Shown piece after piece: positions 45,931 through 55,216 of a DNA stretch of 64,000 nt. This DNA is from Caulobacter sp. Root1455. Its GTDB lineage: Bacteria; Pseudomonadota; Alphaproteobacteria; Caulobacterales; Caulobacteraceae. Positions within the stretch are counted from its first letter, which is position 1. Every line of letters starts with the position of its first letter. The stretch covers positions 496,001 through 560,000 of the forward strand of contig NZ_LMFQ01000001.1 of NCBI RefSeq assembly GCF_001426905.1, in the 5' to 3' direction. A program made the position numbers and the translations under genes. The notes under the pieces were generated by a model. The model did no database searches, had not been told where the DNA came from, and saw only the letters and a list, made by a program, of their open reading frames with translations.

Positions 45931-46883
45931 TGAAAGTTGTCCCGCGACGTCGCCATCAGCTGGATGAACACGTCCTCCAGGGTCGGCGAGACCTCGGTCC
46001 AGACGAACGGCGGCTTGCGGTAGGGGGCGATGGCGGCCTCCAGCGCCGCGCGGTCCTGGCCGCTGACGTGCAGGGCGGCGCCGAACGGCGCGGCCATGGC
46101 CACGCCCGGGGCCTTGGCCAGCTCGCGGCCCAGGCGGTCGGCGCCGGGCCCCTCGGCGCGGAAGGTCGTCAGGCCCGACTGGCCGATCACCGCGTCCAGG
46201 GTCCCGCGCGCCATCAGCTTGCCGTAGGCGATGTAGGCGATGTCGTGGCAGCGCTCGGCCTCGTCCATGTAGTGGGTCGAGACCATCACGGTCAGGCCCT
46301 CGGCCGACAGGGCGTGGATCTCGTCCCAGAACTCGCGCCGCGCCTGGGGGTCGACCCCGGCGGTGGGCTCGTCCAGCAGCAGCAGGCGCGGCGCGTGCAG
46401 CACGCAGGACGCCAGGGCCAGGCGCTGCTTCCAGCCGCCCGAGAGGCTCCCGGCCAACTGCTTCTGGCGATTGGCCAGGCCCAGCCGCTCCAGGGCCTCG
46501 TCCACCCGCGCGCGCCGCCGGTCCAGGCCGTAGATCCGGGCCGTGAAGTCGAGATTCTCGCGGATCGACAGGTCCTCGTAGAGCGAGAACTTCTGGGTCA
46601 TGTAGCCGGTCTGGCGCTTGATCTCGTTGGCGTGGCGCCGGAAGTCCAGCCCCAGCACGGTTCCCTCGCCGGCGTCGGGGGTCAACAGGCCGCACAGCAT
46701 GCGCAGGGTGGTGGTCTTGCCCGAGCCGTTGGGGCCCAGGAAGCCGGTGATCTTGCCCACGCCCACCTGGATCGACAGATCCTGGACCACGTGCTTGTCG
46801 CCGTACGACTTGTTCAGGCCGTGCACGTCGACGGCCAGCTCGCCGGCCGCGTCGTCAACGGGCTTGGCGAGGACCGCGCTCAC
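45927..46883 (-). CDS. ABC transporter ATP-binding protein
   Basis: This 318-residue ATPase drives the ABC-2 exporter. Walker A GPNGSGKTT (about 49-57), Q-loop in YMTQKFSLYEDLSI, signature LSGGWKQR (about 147-154), Walker B LLLLDEPTAGVD (about 170-181) and the H-loop STHYMDE are all present. The start is GTG 46883, which overlaps the HlyD stop (GTGA). The signature has GGWKQ instead of GGQ/GGM, a variant common in the YbhF group. Confidence 0.94.
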   Translation of the reverse strand: MSAVLAKPVDDAAGELAVDVHGLNKSYGDKHVVQDLSIQVGVGKITGFLGPNGSGKTTTLRMLCGLLTPDAGEGTVLGLDFRRHANEIKRQTGYMTQKFSLYEDLSIRENLDFTARIYGLDRRRARVDEALERLGLANRQKQLAGSLSGGWKQRLALASCVLHAPRLLLLDEPTAGVDPQARREFWDEIHALSAEGLTVMVSTHYMDEAERCHDIAYIAYGKLMARGTLDAVIGQSGLTTFRAEGPGADRLGRELAKAPGVAMAAPFGAALHVSGQDRAALEAAIAPYRKPPFVWTEVSPTLEDVFIQLMATSRDNFQ

Positions 46884-47866
46884 TTGGCCGCGCCCCTCAG
46901 CGGGACCACGTCGACCGGCAGGCCGGGCGGCAGGTCGGCCGGATGGTCCGGCAGGGCCTCGACCAGGAACACCAGCCGGTCGCGGGCGTCGCGGCTGTAG
47001 ATCACCGGCGGGGTGAACTCGGCCCGTGGGCTGACGAAATTGATCCGCGCGCCGAGGCCGCTCTCGCAGCCGTCGCAGCTGAACGCGATCCGGGCGCCCG
47101 GCCGGTAGAGCGCGACCTCGGCCTGGGGCACGTAGAAGCGCAGCCGCACCCGGTCGTCGGCCAGCAGGGCCACCACCGGCTGGTTGGCCGCCACCCATTC
47201 GCCGGGCTGGTAGAAGACGTCCTGCACCCGGGCGGCCGCCGGAGCCCTGGGGCTGATCTGATCCAGGCGGTCCTGGGCGACCGTCAACTGGTCGCGGGCC
47301 GCGGCGGCCTGGCTCTCGGCGGCGCGGATCGCGTCCGGCCGCGCGCCCAGCGTGCCGACCCGGCGCTGCTGCTCGACGGTCCGGACATTGGCCTGGGCGG
47401 TCTTCAGCGCGGCCCGGGCCTGGTCGAGGCGGGCGGGCGCGTAGATGCCCTTGGCGGCCAAGGGCGCGATGCGGTTGTAGTCGGCCTGGGCCTCGGCCAG
47501 GGCGGCGGCGGCGGCGGCGCGCTGGGCGTCGTAGACCGCCAGCTCGTCCGGCCGCTGGCCCTTGGCGGCGTCCCGCGCCTGGCTCTGGGCGGCGGCGGCC
47601 TGGGACGCGGCCTGGTCGCGGGCGGCCACCAGCTGGGCGGCGTCCAGGGCGAACAGCGGCTGGCCGACGGCCACGCGCTGGCCGCGCCGCACCGACACCG
47701 TGCTGACCGGGCCGGCCACGGACGCCCCGACATAAAGCGTCTCGCCCTCGACATAGCCCGACAGCCGCCGGGGATGGGCCGAGCCCGGCCCCCAGATCCG
47801 CCAGGCGACGAACCCGACCAGAAGGGCCGCCGCGACGGCCAGCACGATGCGAACCTGAGGCTTCAT
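46880..47866 (-). CDS. HlyD/EmrA-family membrane fusion protein
   Basis: This 328-residue periplasmic adaptor of the YhiI/YbhG type has one N-terminal helix (8-25), a biotinyl-lipoyl half (about 40-75), a long Ala/Gln/Arg-rich coiled coil (about 80-205) and the second lipoyl half (about 210-260), then a C-terminal beta region. It connects the ABC permease to an outer-membrane channel not encoded here. The ATG at 47866 overlaps the TetR stop by 4 bp, giving an unbroken TetR-HlyD-ATPase-permease chain. Confidence 0.92.
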   Translation of the reverse strand: MKPQVRIVLAVAAALLVGFVAWRIWGPGSAHPRRLSGYVEGETLYVGASVAGPVSTVSVRRGQRVAVGQPLFALDAAQLVAARDQAASQAAAAQSQARDAAKGQRPDELAVYDAQRAAAAAALAEAQADYNRIAPLAAKGIYAPARLDQARAALKTAQANVRTVEQQRRVGTLGARPDAIRAAESQAAAARDQLTVAQDRLDQISPRAPAAARVQDVFYQPGEWVAANQPVVALLADDRVRLRFYVPQAEVALYRPGARIAFSCDGCESGLGARINFVSPRAEFTPPVIYSRDARDRLVFLVEALPDHPADLPPGLPVDVVPLRGAAK

Positions 47867-48507
47867 GCGCGCCCCTCCCCCGTTTCGACCAGCATCCCCC
47901 GGAGCGCCACCTCGGCGTGTTGGGCCAGCAAGGCCTTCAGATCGACCGGCTTGACCCCGATCGGCACGAACACCTCGCGCCACAGCACGCCCAGCAGCAG
48001 CGGCCCCGCCAGGCTGAACACATAGAGCTGGGGATCGCCGGGTCGCACCTCGCCGCGCGCCTGGGCGGCCGCCACCGCCCCGCTCATCGCGCCCAGCATC
48101 ACCGAGACCACGTCCTCGTGCCAGACCTTGGCCAGCTCCGGGAAGTTGCGCGACTCGCCGATCACCATCTTGGCCACCGCCCCTAGCCGGCCCTCGGTCA
48201 TCACCTCGGCGATGCGGGCGAAGACCAGGCGGATCAGGTCGGCGAACGGCAGCGGGCTCTGGCCGATGAAGCCGGCGACGGCCTGCAGGTTCGGGGCGAT
48301 GGTCTCGCGCACCACCGCCCGGAACAGGTCCTGCTTGGTTTCGAAATAGAGATAGAGCGCGCCCTTGGAGACCCCGGCCCGGGCGGCGATGTCGTCCAGC
48401 CGCGCGGCCGCGAAGCCCTTCTCGGAAAACACGACCAGCGCCGCGGCGATGATCTCGCCGGGCCGGGCCTCGCTGCGTCGTCGCCACTTGGGCTGGCCGG
48501 GCTGCAC
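47863..48507 (-). CDS. TetR-family transcriptional regulator
   Basis: This 214-residue repressor has the N-terminal HTH (about 15-62): IIAAALVVFSEKGFAAARLDDIAARAGVSKGALYLYFETKQDLF, nearly the textbook TetR pattern. The C-terminal ligand domain is helical and of the type found beside YbhG/YbhF exporters. It is the first gene of the efflux operon and starts 13 bp from a perfect palindromic operator, so autoregulation, with release by an exported compound, is likely. Confidence 0.93.
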   Translation of the reverse strand: MQPGQPKWRRRSEARPGEIIAAALVVFSEKGFAAARLDDIAARAGVSKGALYLYFETKQDLFRAVVRETIAPNLQAVAGFIGQSPLPFADLIRLVFARIAEVMTEGRLGAVAKMVIGESRNFPELAKVWHEDVVSVMLGAMSGAVAAAQARGEVRPGDPQLYVFSLAGPLLLGVLWREVFVPIGVKPVDLKALLAQHAEVALRGMLVETGEGRA

Positions 48508-48519
48508 GGGGTCTCTCGA

Positions 48520-48545
48520 TATATAACTGACGGGTCAGTTATATA
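48520..48545. promoter_or_regulatory. Palindromic TetR-type operator
   Basis: Two perfect 12-bp arms, TATATAACTGAC (48520-48531) and GTCAGTTATATA (48534-48545), are separated by GG. The palindrome begins 13 bp upstream of the TetR start and overlaps TATATA-like promoter elements, exactly where an autorepressor would bind. Confidence 0.85.
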
Positions 48546-48564
48546 CTTATCCACGGAGCGCGCA

Positions 48565-48735
48565 ACCCTCTCCCGGAGGGGAGAGGGAGGGACCCGACCG
48601 CGAAGCGGTTGGGAGGGTGAGGGGTGAAGGCGGCTAACGGCGTGCCGGCACGACGGCGAGGAGCGTAACCCCTCATCCTCCCACGCCTACGGCGCGGGCC
48701 CCTCCTTCTCCCCTCCGGGAGAAGGTGTTCGCGGG
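48565..48735. repeat. Composite palindromic repeat beside an antiporter gene
   Basis: CCCTCTCCCGGAGGGGAGAGGG (48569-48590) and CTTCTCCCCTCCGGGAGAAGG (48707-48727) form outer hairpins, and GACCGCGAAGCGGTTGGGAGGGTGAGG pairs with CCTCATCCTCCCACGCC in between. The layout is like other repeats here, with a different core. Confidence 0.55.
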
Positions 48736-50508
48736 TTAGCCCCTTCCCGCGTCCCTAAGCCGCTTCCGCTTGCCGCCCAGCGCGTCCGGCCGGTTCAGCA
48801 CCTTGCGGTATTCGTCGCGGCGTTCGTGGATCGAGGCGATGACCAGGCCCATGGGCACGCCGATGTCGACCAGCACCGCTTCCGACAGCTGCAGCGAGGC
48901 CTCGATGGTCTCGGGCACGGCGTCGGTGGCGCCCAGCTCGTAGAGGCGGGCGGCGTGGCGGGCGTCGCGGGCCCGGGCGACGATGGTCAGGTCGGGACGA
49001 TGGCCGCGAGCGGTGGCCACCACCGCCTCGGCGGCTTCCGGCGAGTCCATGGTCACGACCACGGCGCGGGCGTGATCCAGGCCGCAGCGCTCGAGCAGCT
49101 CCACCCGCGCGGCGTCGCCGAAATAGACCCGGTGGCCGGCGCGGCGGCCCTGCTGGACGAAGCTGGGGTCGCGGTCGATGGCGATCCAGGGCAGATCGTG
49201 GCGGTCCAGCATGTCGCCGACCAGCCGGCCGACCCGGCCGTAGCCGACCACCAGCACCCGGCCCGCCGGCTCCTCGCTGTGGAGGCCCACCAGATCGGGC
49301 GCTTCCTCGAGCGGCGGCGCCGCCTTCTTGGCCAGGCGCCCGCCGATCCCCGACAGCGTCGGGATCAGGAACATGGTCAGGGTCGCGGCCACCAGCACGG
49401 CCTGGCCGATCTGGTCGGAGACCACGCTGGCGGCCATGGCGTTGTCCAGGATCACGAAGGCGAACTCACCGCCCGCCGCCAGGGTCAGGGCGGCCTCGAT
49501 CGACGCGCGGTTCGACAGGCCGAAAAGCCGGCCCAAGCCCATGACCATCACGCCCTTCACCACCAGCAGTCCGACGGCGACGCCCAGCACCAGGCCCGGC
49601 GCGGCGACCAACAGCGAAAGATCCAGCCGGATGCCCAGCGAGACGAAGAACAGGCTGAGCAGCAGACCCTTGAACGGCTCGATCTTGACCTCGACCTCGT
49701 GGCGATACTCGGTCTCGGCCAGCAGGATGCCGGCCACGAAGGCGCCCAGGGCCATCGACAGGCCCGACAGCGACGCCACCAGCCCCGCGCCGATGATCAC
49801 CAGCAGGCAGGCGGCCATGAACATCTCTTCGCTCTTGGCCTTGGCGACCGAGCGCATCATCGGCCGCAGGGCCAGGCGGCCGAACAGCACGATGATCCCC
49901 AGGCCGACCACCGCCGGGCCCAGGGCCAGCAGGTCGCTCAGGTTGAACACCCCGTCGCCCCGGCCCAGGATCGCCAGGGTGATCAGGATCGGGGCCACCG
50001 CCAGGTCCTGGAACAGCAGCACCGAGAAGGTCGCCCGCCCGCCCTCGGCGTGCAGACGCTTGCGCTCGACCAGCACCGGCACGGCGATGGCGGTTGACGA
50101 CAGGGTCAGGGCCGCGCCGATGGCCAGGGCCGCGACCGGCTGCTGGCCCAGGGCCATGGCGACGCCGCCCAGGGCCAGCGAGCAGCCGATCATCTGCAGG
50201 GCGCCCAGGCCGAAGACCAGCTTGCGCATCAGCCGCAGCCGCTCCCACGACAGCTCCAGCCCGATCATGAACAGCAGGAACACCACCCCGAACTCGGCCA
50301 GCTGGGCGATTTCCTGGGGGTTGTCGACCGTGACGTAGTCGAGCCAGGGAAGCCTGTGGCTCAGCGCGCCCAGGCCGAACGGCCCCAGGATCACGCCGGC
50401 GATCAGGAAGCCGAGAATGGGGTTCAGCTTCAGCCGCTTGAACAGCGGCGCGACGATGCCCGCCGTGGCCAGGAACAGCACCAGATCCTTGTAGTCCGCG
50501 GGCGACAT
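48736..50508 (-). CDS. CPA2 monovalent cation:proton antiporter (KefB-like)
   Basis: This 590-residue membrane protein exchanges K+ (or Na+) for H+. The Na_H_exchanger domain has about 12 helices (1-385), including LSSTAIAVPVLVERK and FAFVILDNAM. A TrkA-N (RCK) regulatory domain follows (about 402-520), RVLVVGYGRVGRLVGDMLDRHDLPWIAIDRDP, giving the NAD-binding GxGxxG. This is the Kef architecture, except no Kef-type glutathione-gating loop can be confirmed by eye. The ATG at 50508 (MSPADY) is preferred to a GTG four codons earlier. Confidence 0.92.
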   Translation of the reverse strand: MSPADYKDLVLFLATAGIVAPLFKRLKLNPILGFLIAGVILGPFGLGALSHRLPWLDYVTVDNPQEIAQLAEFGVVFLLFMIGLELSWERLRLMRKLVFGLGALQMIGCSLALGGVAMALGQQPVAALAIGAALTLSSTAIAVPVLVERKRLHAEGGRATFSVLLFQDLAVAPILITLAILGRGDGVFNLSDLLALGPAVVGLGIIVLFGRLALRPMMRSVAKAKSEEMFMAACLLVIIGAGLVASLSGLSMALGAFVAGILLAETEYRHEVEVKIEPFKGLLLSLFFVSLGIRLDLSLLVAAPGLVLGVAVGLLVVKGVMVMGLGRLFGLSNRASIEAALTLAAGGEFAFVILDNAMAASVVSDQIGQAVLVAATLTMFLIPTLSGIGGRLAKKAAPPLEEAPDLVGLHSEEPAGRVLVVGYGRVGRLVGDMLDRHDLPWIAIDRDPSFVQQGRRAGHRVYFGDAARVELLERCGLDHARAVVVTMDSPEAAEAVVATARGHRPDLTIVARARDARHAARLYELGATDAVPETIEASLQLSEAVLVDIGVPMGLVIASIHERRDEYRKVLNRPDALGGKRKRLRDAGRG

Positions 50509-50560
50509 CGCATGGTCCACGTGGTCGGGTCTCCTTTGAAGGACGCCAGCCAGGAAGGGG

Positions 50561-50824
50561 CTAACTGGCCTGTTTCAGTCTCACACCGGCGCCGGCCTCG
50601 GCGCCATGATCGTTTCCGGGCGGGATCAACGCCACGCCGCCGGTCTCCAGCGCGTCGATCAGCAGGCGTTCGGTGCTATGGTGCAGGGCGTGGCGCTCGG
50701 TCTCGAAATCCTTGACCGTGCTGCGCGAGACCCCGGCCCGGTCAGCCAAATCGCCTTGCGACCAGCCCAGCAGGCCGCGCGCGCCCCGGCACTGGGCCGG
50801 CAGGAGAATTTTTGCGTGGGGCAT
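50561..50824 (-). CDS. Small XRE-type helix-turn-helix protein
   Basis: This 87-residue protein (ATG 50824; an alternative ATG 50851 gives 96) has an HTH near its start: ARGLLGWSQGDLADRAGVSRSTVKDFETERH (about 18-48), the pattern common to XRE regulators. The rest is short and has no second domain. It lies between two antiporter genes, divergent from the second with 71 bp between starts, and may regulate one or both. A palindrome TTGACCGTCAA (50876-50886) in that gap is a possible site. Confidence 0.75.
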   Translation of the reverse strand: MPHAKILLPAQCRGARGLLGWSQGDLADRAGVSRSTVKDFETERHALHHSTERLLIDALETGGVALIPPGNDHGAEAGAGVRLKQAS

Positions 50825-50895
50825 CTGGCGCTCCCGGGCATCGTCACCCATATTGGTTGAGTACGCCCGAAAATGTTGACCGTCAAGGAGAGCCT

Positions 50896-52548
50896 TTGCA
50901 CCACACCTCGTTGATCGCCACCATCGTCGCCGGCCTGGGCCTGGCCTTCGTGTTCGGCGCCGTCGCCAACCGCCTGAAGCTGCCCGTGCTGGTCGGCTAC
51001 CTGGTGGCCGGCGTGGTCGTCGGGCCGTTCACGCCCGGCTACGTGGCCGATCAGGAGCTGGCGCCGCAGCTGGCCGAGATCGGGGTGATCCTGCTGATGT
51101 TCGGGGTGGGGCTGCACTTCTCGGTCAAGGACCTGCTGGCGGTGCGCAAGATCGCCATCCCCGGCGCCGTGGTCCAGATCCTGGCGGCCACCGCCATGGG
51201 CGTGGGCCTGGCCCACCTGCTGGGCTGGACGCTGGGGGCGGGGGTCGTGTTCGGCCTGGCGCTGTCGGTGGCCTCGACCGTGGTGCTGCTGCGGGCCCTG
51301 CAGGAGCGGCGGCTGATCGAGACCGACCGCGGCCGCATCGCCGTCGGCTGGCTGATCGTCGAGGACCTGGCCATGGTGCTGGCCCTGGTGCTGCTGCCGG
51401 CCCTGTCGGGCATGCTCGGCGGCGAGGCCCCGCCGCCCGGCCCCGGCGGCGTCGCCGGCGCCTTCGCGATCACCATCGGCAAGGTCGGCGCCTTCGTGGC
51501 CCTGATGCTGATCGTCGGGCGGCGGGTGATCCCGTGGATCCTGCACCGCATCGCCCACACCGGCTCGCGCGAGCTGTTCCGCCTGGCGGTGCTGGCCATT
51601 GCTCTGGGTGTCGCGTTCGGCTCGGCGGCGCTGTTCGGCGTGTCGTTCGCCCTGGGGGCCTTCTTCGCCGGCATGATCATGGCCGAGAGCGAGCTCAGCC
51701 AGCAGGCCGCCAACGAGACCCTGCCGCTGCGCGACGCCTTCGCCGTGCTGTTCTTCGTGTCGATCGGCATGCTGTTCAACTGGTCGGTGATCCTGCGCGA
51801 GCCCCTGGCCGTGCTGGCCACCCTGGCCATCATCGTGATCGGCAAGTCGGTGGCGGCCTGGCTGATCGTCGTGGCCTTCAAGCGCCCGCAGAGCGTGGCC
51901 CTGACCATCTCGGCCAGCCTGGCCCAGATCGGCGAGTTCTCGTTCATCCTGGCGGGGCTGGGCGTGTCGCTGAAGCTGCTGCCCAAGGACGGCCAGGACC
52001 TGATCCTGGCGGGGGCCATCCTGTCGATCCTGATCAACCCGCTGCTGTTCGTGGTGCTGGACAAGATCCTGCCCAAGCTGATCGGTCGGACGGGCGAGCC
52101 CGTGGCCCCGGCGATCGCCGCCCAGCCCCACGGCGTGCTGGTCGGCTACGGCCGGGTCGGCAAGGCCGTGGCCGAGGGCCTGAAAGGCCGCATGCCGCTC
52201 GTCGTGATCGAAGACGAAAGCGAACGCGCCGACGAACTGCGGGCCGGCGGCTTTGACGTGCTGCAAGGCAACGCCGTGCGCCCCGAGGTGCTGCTCAAGG
52301 CCGGCCTGGCCGAGGCCACCCACCTGTTCGTCGCCGTGCCCAGCCCGTTCGAGGCCGCCCGGATCATCGAGCAGGCCCGCGCCGCCAACCCGGCGGTCAA
52401 GATCATCGCCCGCGCCTATACCGACGCCGACGTCGCTCTGCTGACCCAGATGGGCGCCACCCACGCCCTGATCGGCGAGCAGGAGATCGCGCGCGGCATG
52501 CTGGCCCTGGCGCCGAAGCGGGCGGCGCCGGCGGTTTCGGTGCACTAG
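50896..52548 (+). CDS. CPA2 cation:proton antiporter (YbaL-like)
   Basis: This 550-residue membrane protein is a second monovalent cation:proton antiporter. Twelve helices (about 5-385) contain LALSVASTVVLLRAL and AQIGEFSFILAGLG, hallmarks of YbaL/RosB. A TrkA-N domain (about 410-520) starts GVLVGYGRVGKAVAEGL. The start is TTG 50896, just after AAGGAG; an upstream ATG would need a leader without family resemblance. With the KefB-like gene and the XRE gene it makes a 4-kb cation-homeostasis group. Confidence 0.9.
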   Translation: MHHTSLIATIVAGLGLAFVFGAVANRLKLPVLVGYLVAGVVVGPFTPGYVADQELAPQLAEIGVILLMFGVGLHFSVKDLLAVRKIAIPGAVVQILAATAMGVGLAHLLGWTLGAGVVFGLALSVASTVVLLRALQERRLIETDRGRIAVGWLIVEDLAMVLALVLLPALSGMLGGEAPPPGPGGVAGAFAITIGKVGAFVALMLIVGRRVIPWILHRIAHTGSRELFRLAVLAIALGVAFGSAALFGVSFALGAFFAGMIMAESELSQQAANETLPLRDAFAVLFFVSIGMLFNWSVILREPLAVLATLAIIVIGKSVAAWLIVVAFKRPQSVALTISASLAQIGEFSFILAGLGVSLKLLPKDGQDLILAGAILSILINPLLFVVLDKILPKLIGRTGEPVAPAIAAQPHGVLVGYGRVGKAVAEGLKGRMPLVVIEDESERADELRAGGFDVLQGNAVRPEVLLKAGLAEATHLFVAVPSPFEAARIIEQARAANPAVKIIARAYTDADVALLTQMGATHALIGEQEIARGMLALAPKRAAPAVSVH

Positions 52549-52552
52549 GGTC

Positions 52553-52627
52553 GGGGACATGCACGTGTGCGTGTCCCCATTTCAGGCACGGAGGTTTCGG
52601 TGGGGACACGCACAAGTGCATGTCCCC
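52553..52627. repeat. GGGGACA palindromic repeat, copy 1
   Basis: Two GGGGACA(T/C)GCAC...GTGTCCCC-type hairpins (52553-52574 and 52602-52627) face each other over a short spacer. The same two-hairpin unit occurs after the M13 peptidase (58511-58609), so this is a dispersed element. Confidence 0.7.
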
Positions 52628-52674
52628 GGCGCCGCATTGACCAAACGCCCGCCAGCGCCTACTCCCCGAAAATC

Positions 52675-53064
52675 ATGAGCCCCCGCCGCGCCCAGACCCG
52701 GACGACCTGGCCCATCGCCCTGCTGGCGATGCTGGCTCTGCTGGTCCAGGCCCTGATCCCGGCCGCGGCCATGGCCCACGACGCCGCCGGCCAGTCGGTG
52801 GTGATCTGCACCGCCGACGGCGCCAAGGCCGTGCAGGTGGCCGGAGACGTGATCGGCAAGCCGAAACCCGCCAAGGGCTTCGCCGGACTGCCCTGCGCCC
52901 AGTGCGTGGCCGTCAGCCTGGCGGTCACCACCCCGCCCGACATCGCCGTCGCCCCGGTGCTCTACAGCGCCCGCATCGAGACCGCGCCCCGCGCCGCCCT
53001 GACCGGCGTCGCCCTGGCCCGCGCCCCGCCGCGCCCGCCCGGACAGGGACCGCCGACCGCCTGA
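52675..53064 (+). CDS. DUF2946-family membrane/periplasmic protein
   Basis: This 129-residue protein begins MSPRRAQTRTTWPIALLAMLALLVQALIPAAAMAHD, a basic start and hydrophobic helix. Later come VVICTADG and CAQCVAVSLAV: Cys-x-x-Cys and a nearby Cys plus His, the DUF2946 pattern. Such proteins are often found next to copper-related TonB receptors and may bind copper. It lies 71 bp upstream of the receptor, and the whole 52.6-56.2-kb group shares orientation. An earlier in-frame start would read through the repeat, so ATG 52675 is preferred. Confidence 0.75.
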   Translation: MSPRRAQTRTTWPIALLAMLALLVQALIPAAAMAHDAAGQSVVICTADGAKAVQVAGDVIGKPKPAKGFAGLPCAQCVAVSLAVTTPPDIAVAPVLYSARIETAPRAALTGVALARAPPRPPGQGPPTA

Positions 53065-53135
53065 TCGCCTGACACCTTCATCCGCGCGCCCGGCCGCCGG
53101 CCGACGCGCGTCGTCATGCTTTCGGGGCTATCTCC

Positions 53136-55202
53136 ATGTCAAAATCCTTCCGCCGGGGCCTGATGGCCGGCGCCGCCTTCTGCCTGTCGTCCTCCGCCGC
53201 CTTCGCCGCGCCAGAGGCCGTCGATACCGACCAGCGCGCCACCGTCGACTCGGTCATCGTCACCGCCCGCCCCGATCCCGAGGATCCGCCGGTCGTGGCG
53301 GCCGCCCGCAAGCGTCTGTCGGAAACCCCCGGCGGCGTCTCGGTGATCTCCCAGGAGAGCTACATCAGCCGCGAGGCCCTGGCCCTGGACGACATGCTGC
53401 GCGACGCCCCGGGCGTCTACGCCCAGCGCAAGTGGGGCGGGGATGTGCGCATCTCCATTCGCGGCTCGGGGATCGGCAACGCCAACCACAATCGCGGCCT
53501 GCTGCTGGCCCAGGACGGCGTGCCGCTGAACGAGGCCGACGGCTACGGCGACAGCCAGATCGCCGACCCGCTGAACACCCGCTACGCCGAGGTCTATCGC
53601 GGCGGCAACGCCCTGCGCTTCGGCGGGGCCCTGCTGGGCGGGGCGATCAACATGGTCACCCCCACGGGCAAGGACGCCGGGTTCGAGAACCAGGTCCGCA
53701 TCGACGGCGGCGCGTTCGGCCTGCTGCGTGAGCATCTCGCCCTGGCCCGCCGGTCCGGCGACTGGGACGTCTACGCCGCCGCCACCAACCAGACCAGCCA
53801 GGGCTGGCGCTCGCAGAGCCAGCAGAACATCCAGTTCGGAAGCCTGAACATCGGGCGCTCCTTCGGCCAGGACCGTGAGGTGCGGTTCATCGTCAACGGA
53901 TCCAACATCAACCAGGAGATCCCGGGCGCCCTGACCCTGGCCCAGTTCCAAACCGATCCCCACCAGACCGCCGCCGCCAACGCCAACGGCGACCAGGGCC
54001 GCAACCAGCGCGGCGTGCGCGGGTCGCTGGGCGCGACATGGCGGCTGAGCGACGATCTCGTCTTCCAGGGTTCGGTCTATGCGGTGTGGAAGGACCTGGA
54101 CCACCCGATCTTCCAGGTCATCGACCAGCAGAGCCGTAACTACGGCGCCTTCGGCCGCTTCGACTGGGACGGTCAAGTCGGTGGCAAGAAGGCTGACGCC
54201 TTCTTCGGCGCCTGGCGCCGAACCGGCGATCTGGACTCCAACTTCTACGTCAATGTTCGCGGGGCCCGCGGCGCGCCGACCTCGCGCACCCAGCAGAACG
54301 CGGACGCTTTCGAGGTCTTCGGCGAGGGCCGCGTCTTCGTCACCGAGCACCTGGCCCTGGTGGCCGGCGCCACCTGGGGCCAGGCCGACCGCGACTATGT
54401 CAGCTTCGCGACGCCGGGCGTCTCCACGACCTTCAACCTGACCGCCTCCAAGACCTACAACTGGGTCTCCCCGCGCATCGGCCTGCTGTGGCAGGACGAC
54501 AACGGCTCTCAGGTGTTCGCCAACATCACCCGCTCGGTCGAGCCGCCGAACCTGGGCTCGATGTCGCCGACCAACACCGGCTTCACGCCGGTCGCGGCCC
54601 AGGACGCCTGGACCGGCGAGGTCGGCGCACGCGGCCATCGCGGCCCGTTCACCTACGACGTCACCCTGTACCGCGCCGACCTGAACAAGGAGATGCTGCA
54701 GTACACGGTGAACGCGTCGATCCCGGCCTCGACCTTCAACGCCGACAAGACGATCCACCAGGGCGTCGAGGCGGCGCTCGACTGGGCGGCGGCCCCGCGC
54801 TGGCGCATCCGCCAGACCTGGACCTATTCCGACTTCCGCTTCGACGGCGACGTCCAGTACGGCGACAACCGCCTGCCGATCGTGCCCAGGAACGTCTACC
54901 GTTCGGAAGTCCGCTACGACGATCCGCGCGGCTGGTTCGTCGCCCCGTCGGTCGAATGGTCGGCCACCGATCCGTGGATCGACTACGCCAACACCAAAAA
55001 GGCGCCGGGCTATGCGATCCTGAACTTCAACGCCGGCTGGAAGGTCAGCGACCAGGTGTCGCTGTTCCTCGACGCGCGGAACCTGGCCGACAAGGCCTAT
55101 GTGTCCAACACCCAGGCCGCCGTGACCTGGACCCCCGCGACCGCCACGCTCTGGCCGGGTGACGGCCGGTCGGTGTTCGGCGGCGTCACGGTCGATTTCT
55201 GA
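53136..55202 (+). CDS. TonB-dependent receptor (probable copper/metal uptake)
   Basis: This 688-residue outer-membrane receptor has a signal peptide (1-24, ending AFAAP), a plug with TPGGVSVISQESYISREALALDDMLRDAPGVYAQRKWGGDVRISIRGSG, and a barrel ending in Phe (VTVDF). The region GNANHNRGLLLAQDGVPLNEADGYGDSQIADPLNTRYAEVYRGGNALRFGGALLGGAINMVTPTG is typical of the FecA/OprC-like class. The substrate is inferred from neighbours: it lies between a DUF2946 gene and YcnI-like and PCuAC copper proteins. A Fur box was not found upstream. Confidence 0.87.
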   Translation: MSKSFRRGLMAGAAFCLSSSAAFAAPEAVDTDQRATVDSVIVTARPDPEDPPVVAAARKRLSETPGGVSVISQESYISREALALDDMLRDAPGVYAQRKWGGDVRISIRGSGIGNANHNRGLLLAQDGVPLNEADGYGDSQIADPLNTRYAEVYRGGNALRFGGALLGGAINMVTPTGKDAGFENQVRIDGGAFGLLREHLALARRSGDWDVYAAATNQTSQGWRSQSQQNIQFGSLNIGRSFGQDREVRFIVNGSNINQEIPGALTLAQFQTDPHQTAAANANGDQGRNQRGVRGSLGATWRLSDDLVFQGSVYAVWKDLDHPIFQVIDQQSRNYGAFGRFDWDGQVGGKKADAFFGAWRRTGDLDSNFYVNVRGARGAPTSRTQQNADAFEVFGEGRVFVTEHLALVAGATWGQADRDYVSFATPGVSTTFNLTASKTYNWVSPRIGLLWQDDNGSQVFANITRSVEPPNLGSMSPTNTGFTPVAAQDAWTGEVGARGHRGPFTYDVTLYRADLNKEMLQYTVNASIPASTFNADKTIHQGVEAALDWAAAPRWRIRQTWTYSDFRFDGDVQYGDNRLPIVPRNVYRSEVRYDDPRGWFVAPSVEWSATDPWIDYANTKKAPGYAILNFNAGWKVSDQVSLFLDARNLADKAYVSNTQAAVTWTPATATLWPGDGRSVFGGVTVDF

Positions 55203-55216
55203 GGGAGGAGGAAGCC

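Noticed and set aside
48520..48545. The palindrome as a Rho-independent terminator
   Set aside because: It is AT-rich at the arm ends, without a U-tract, and lies upstream of the TetR start where an operator is expected.
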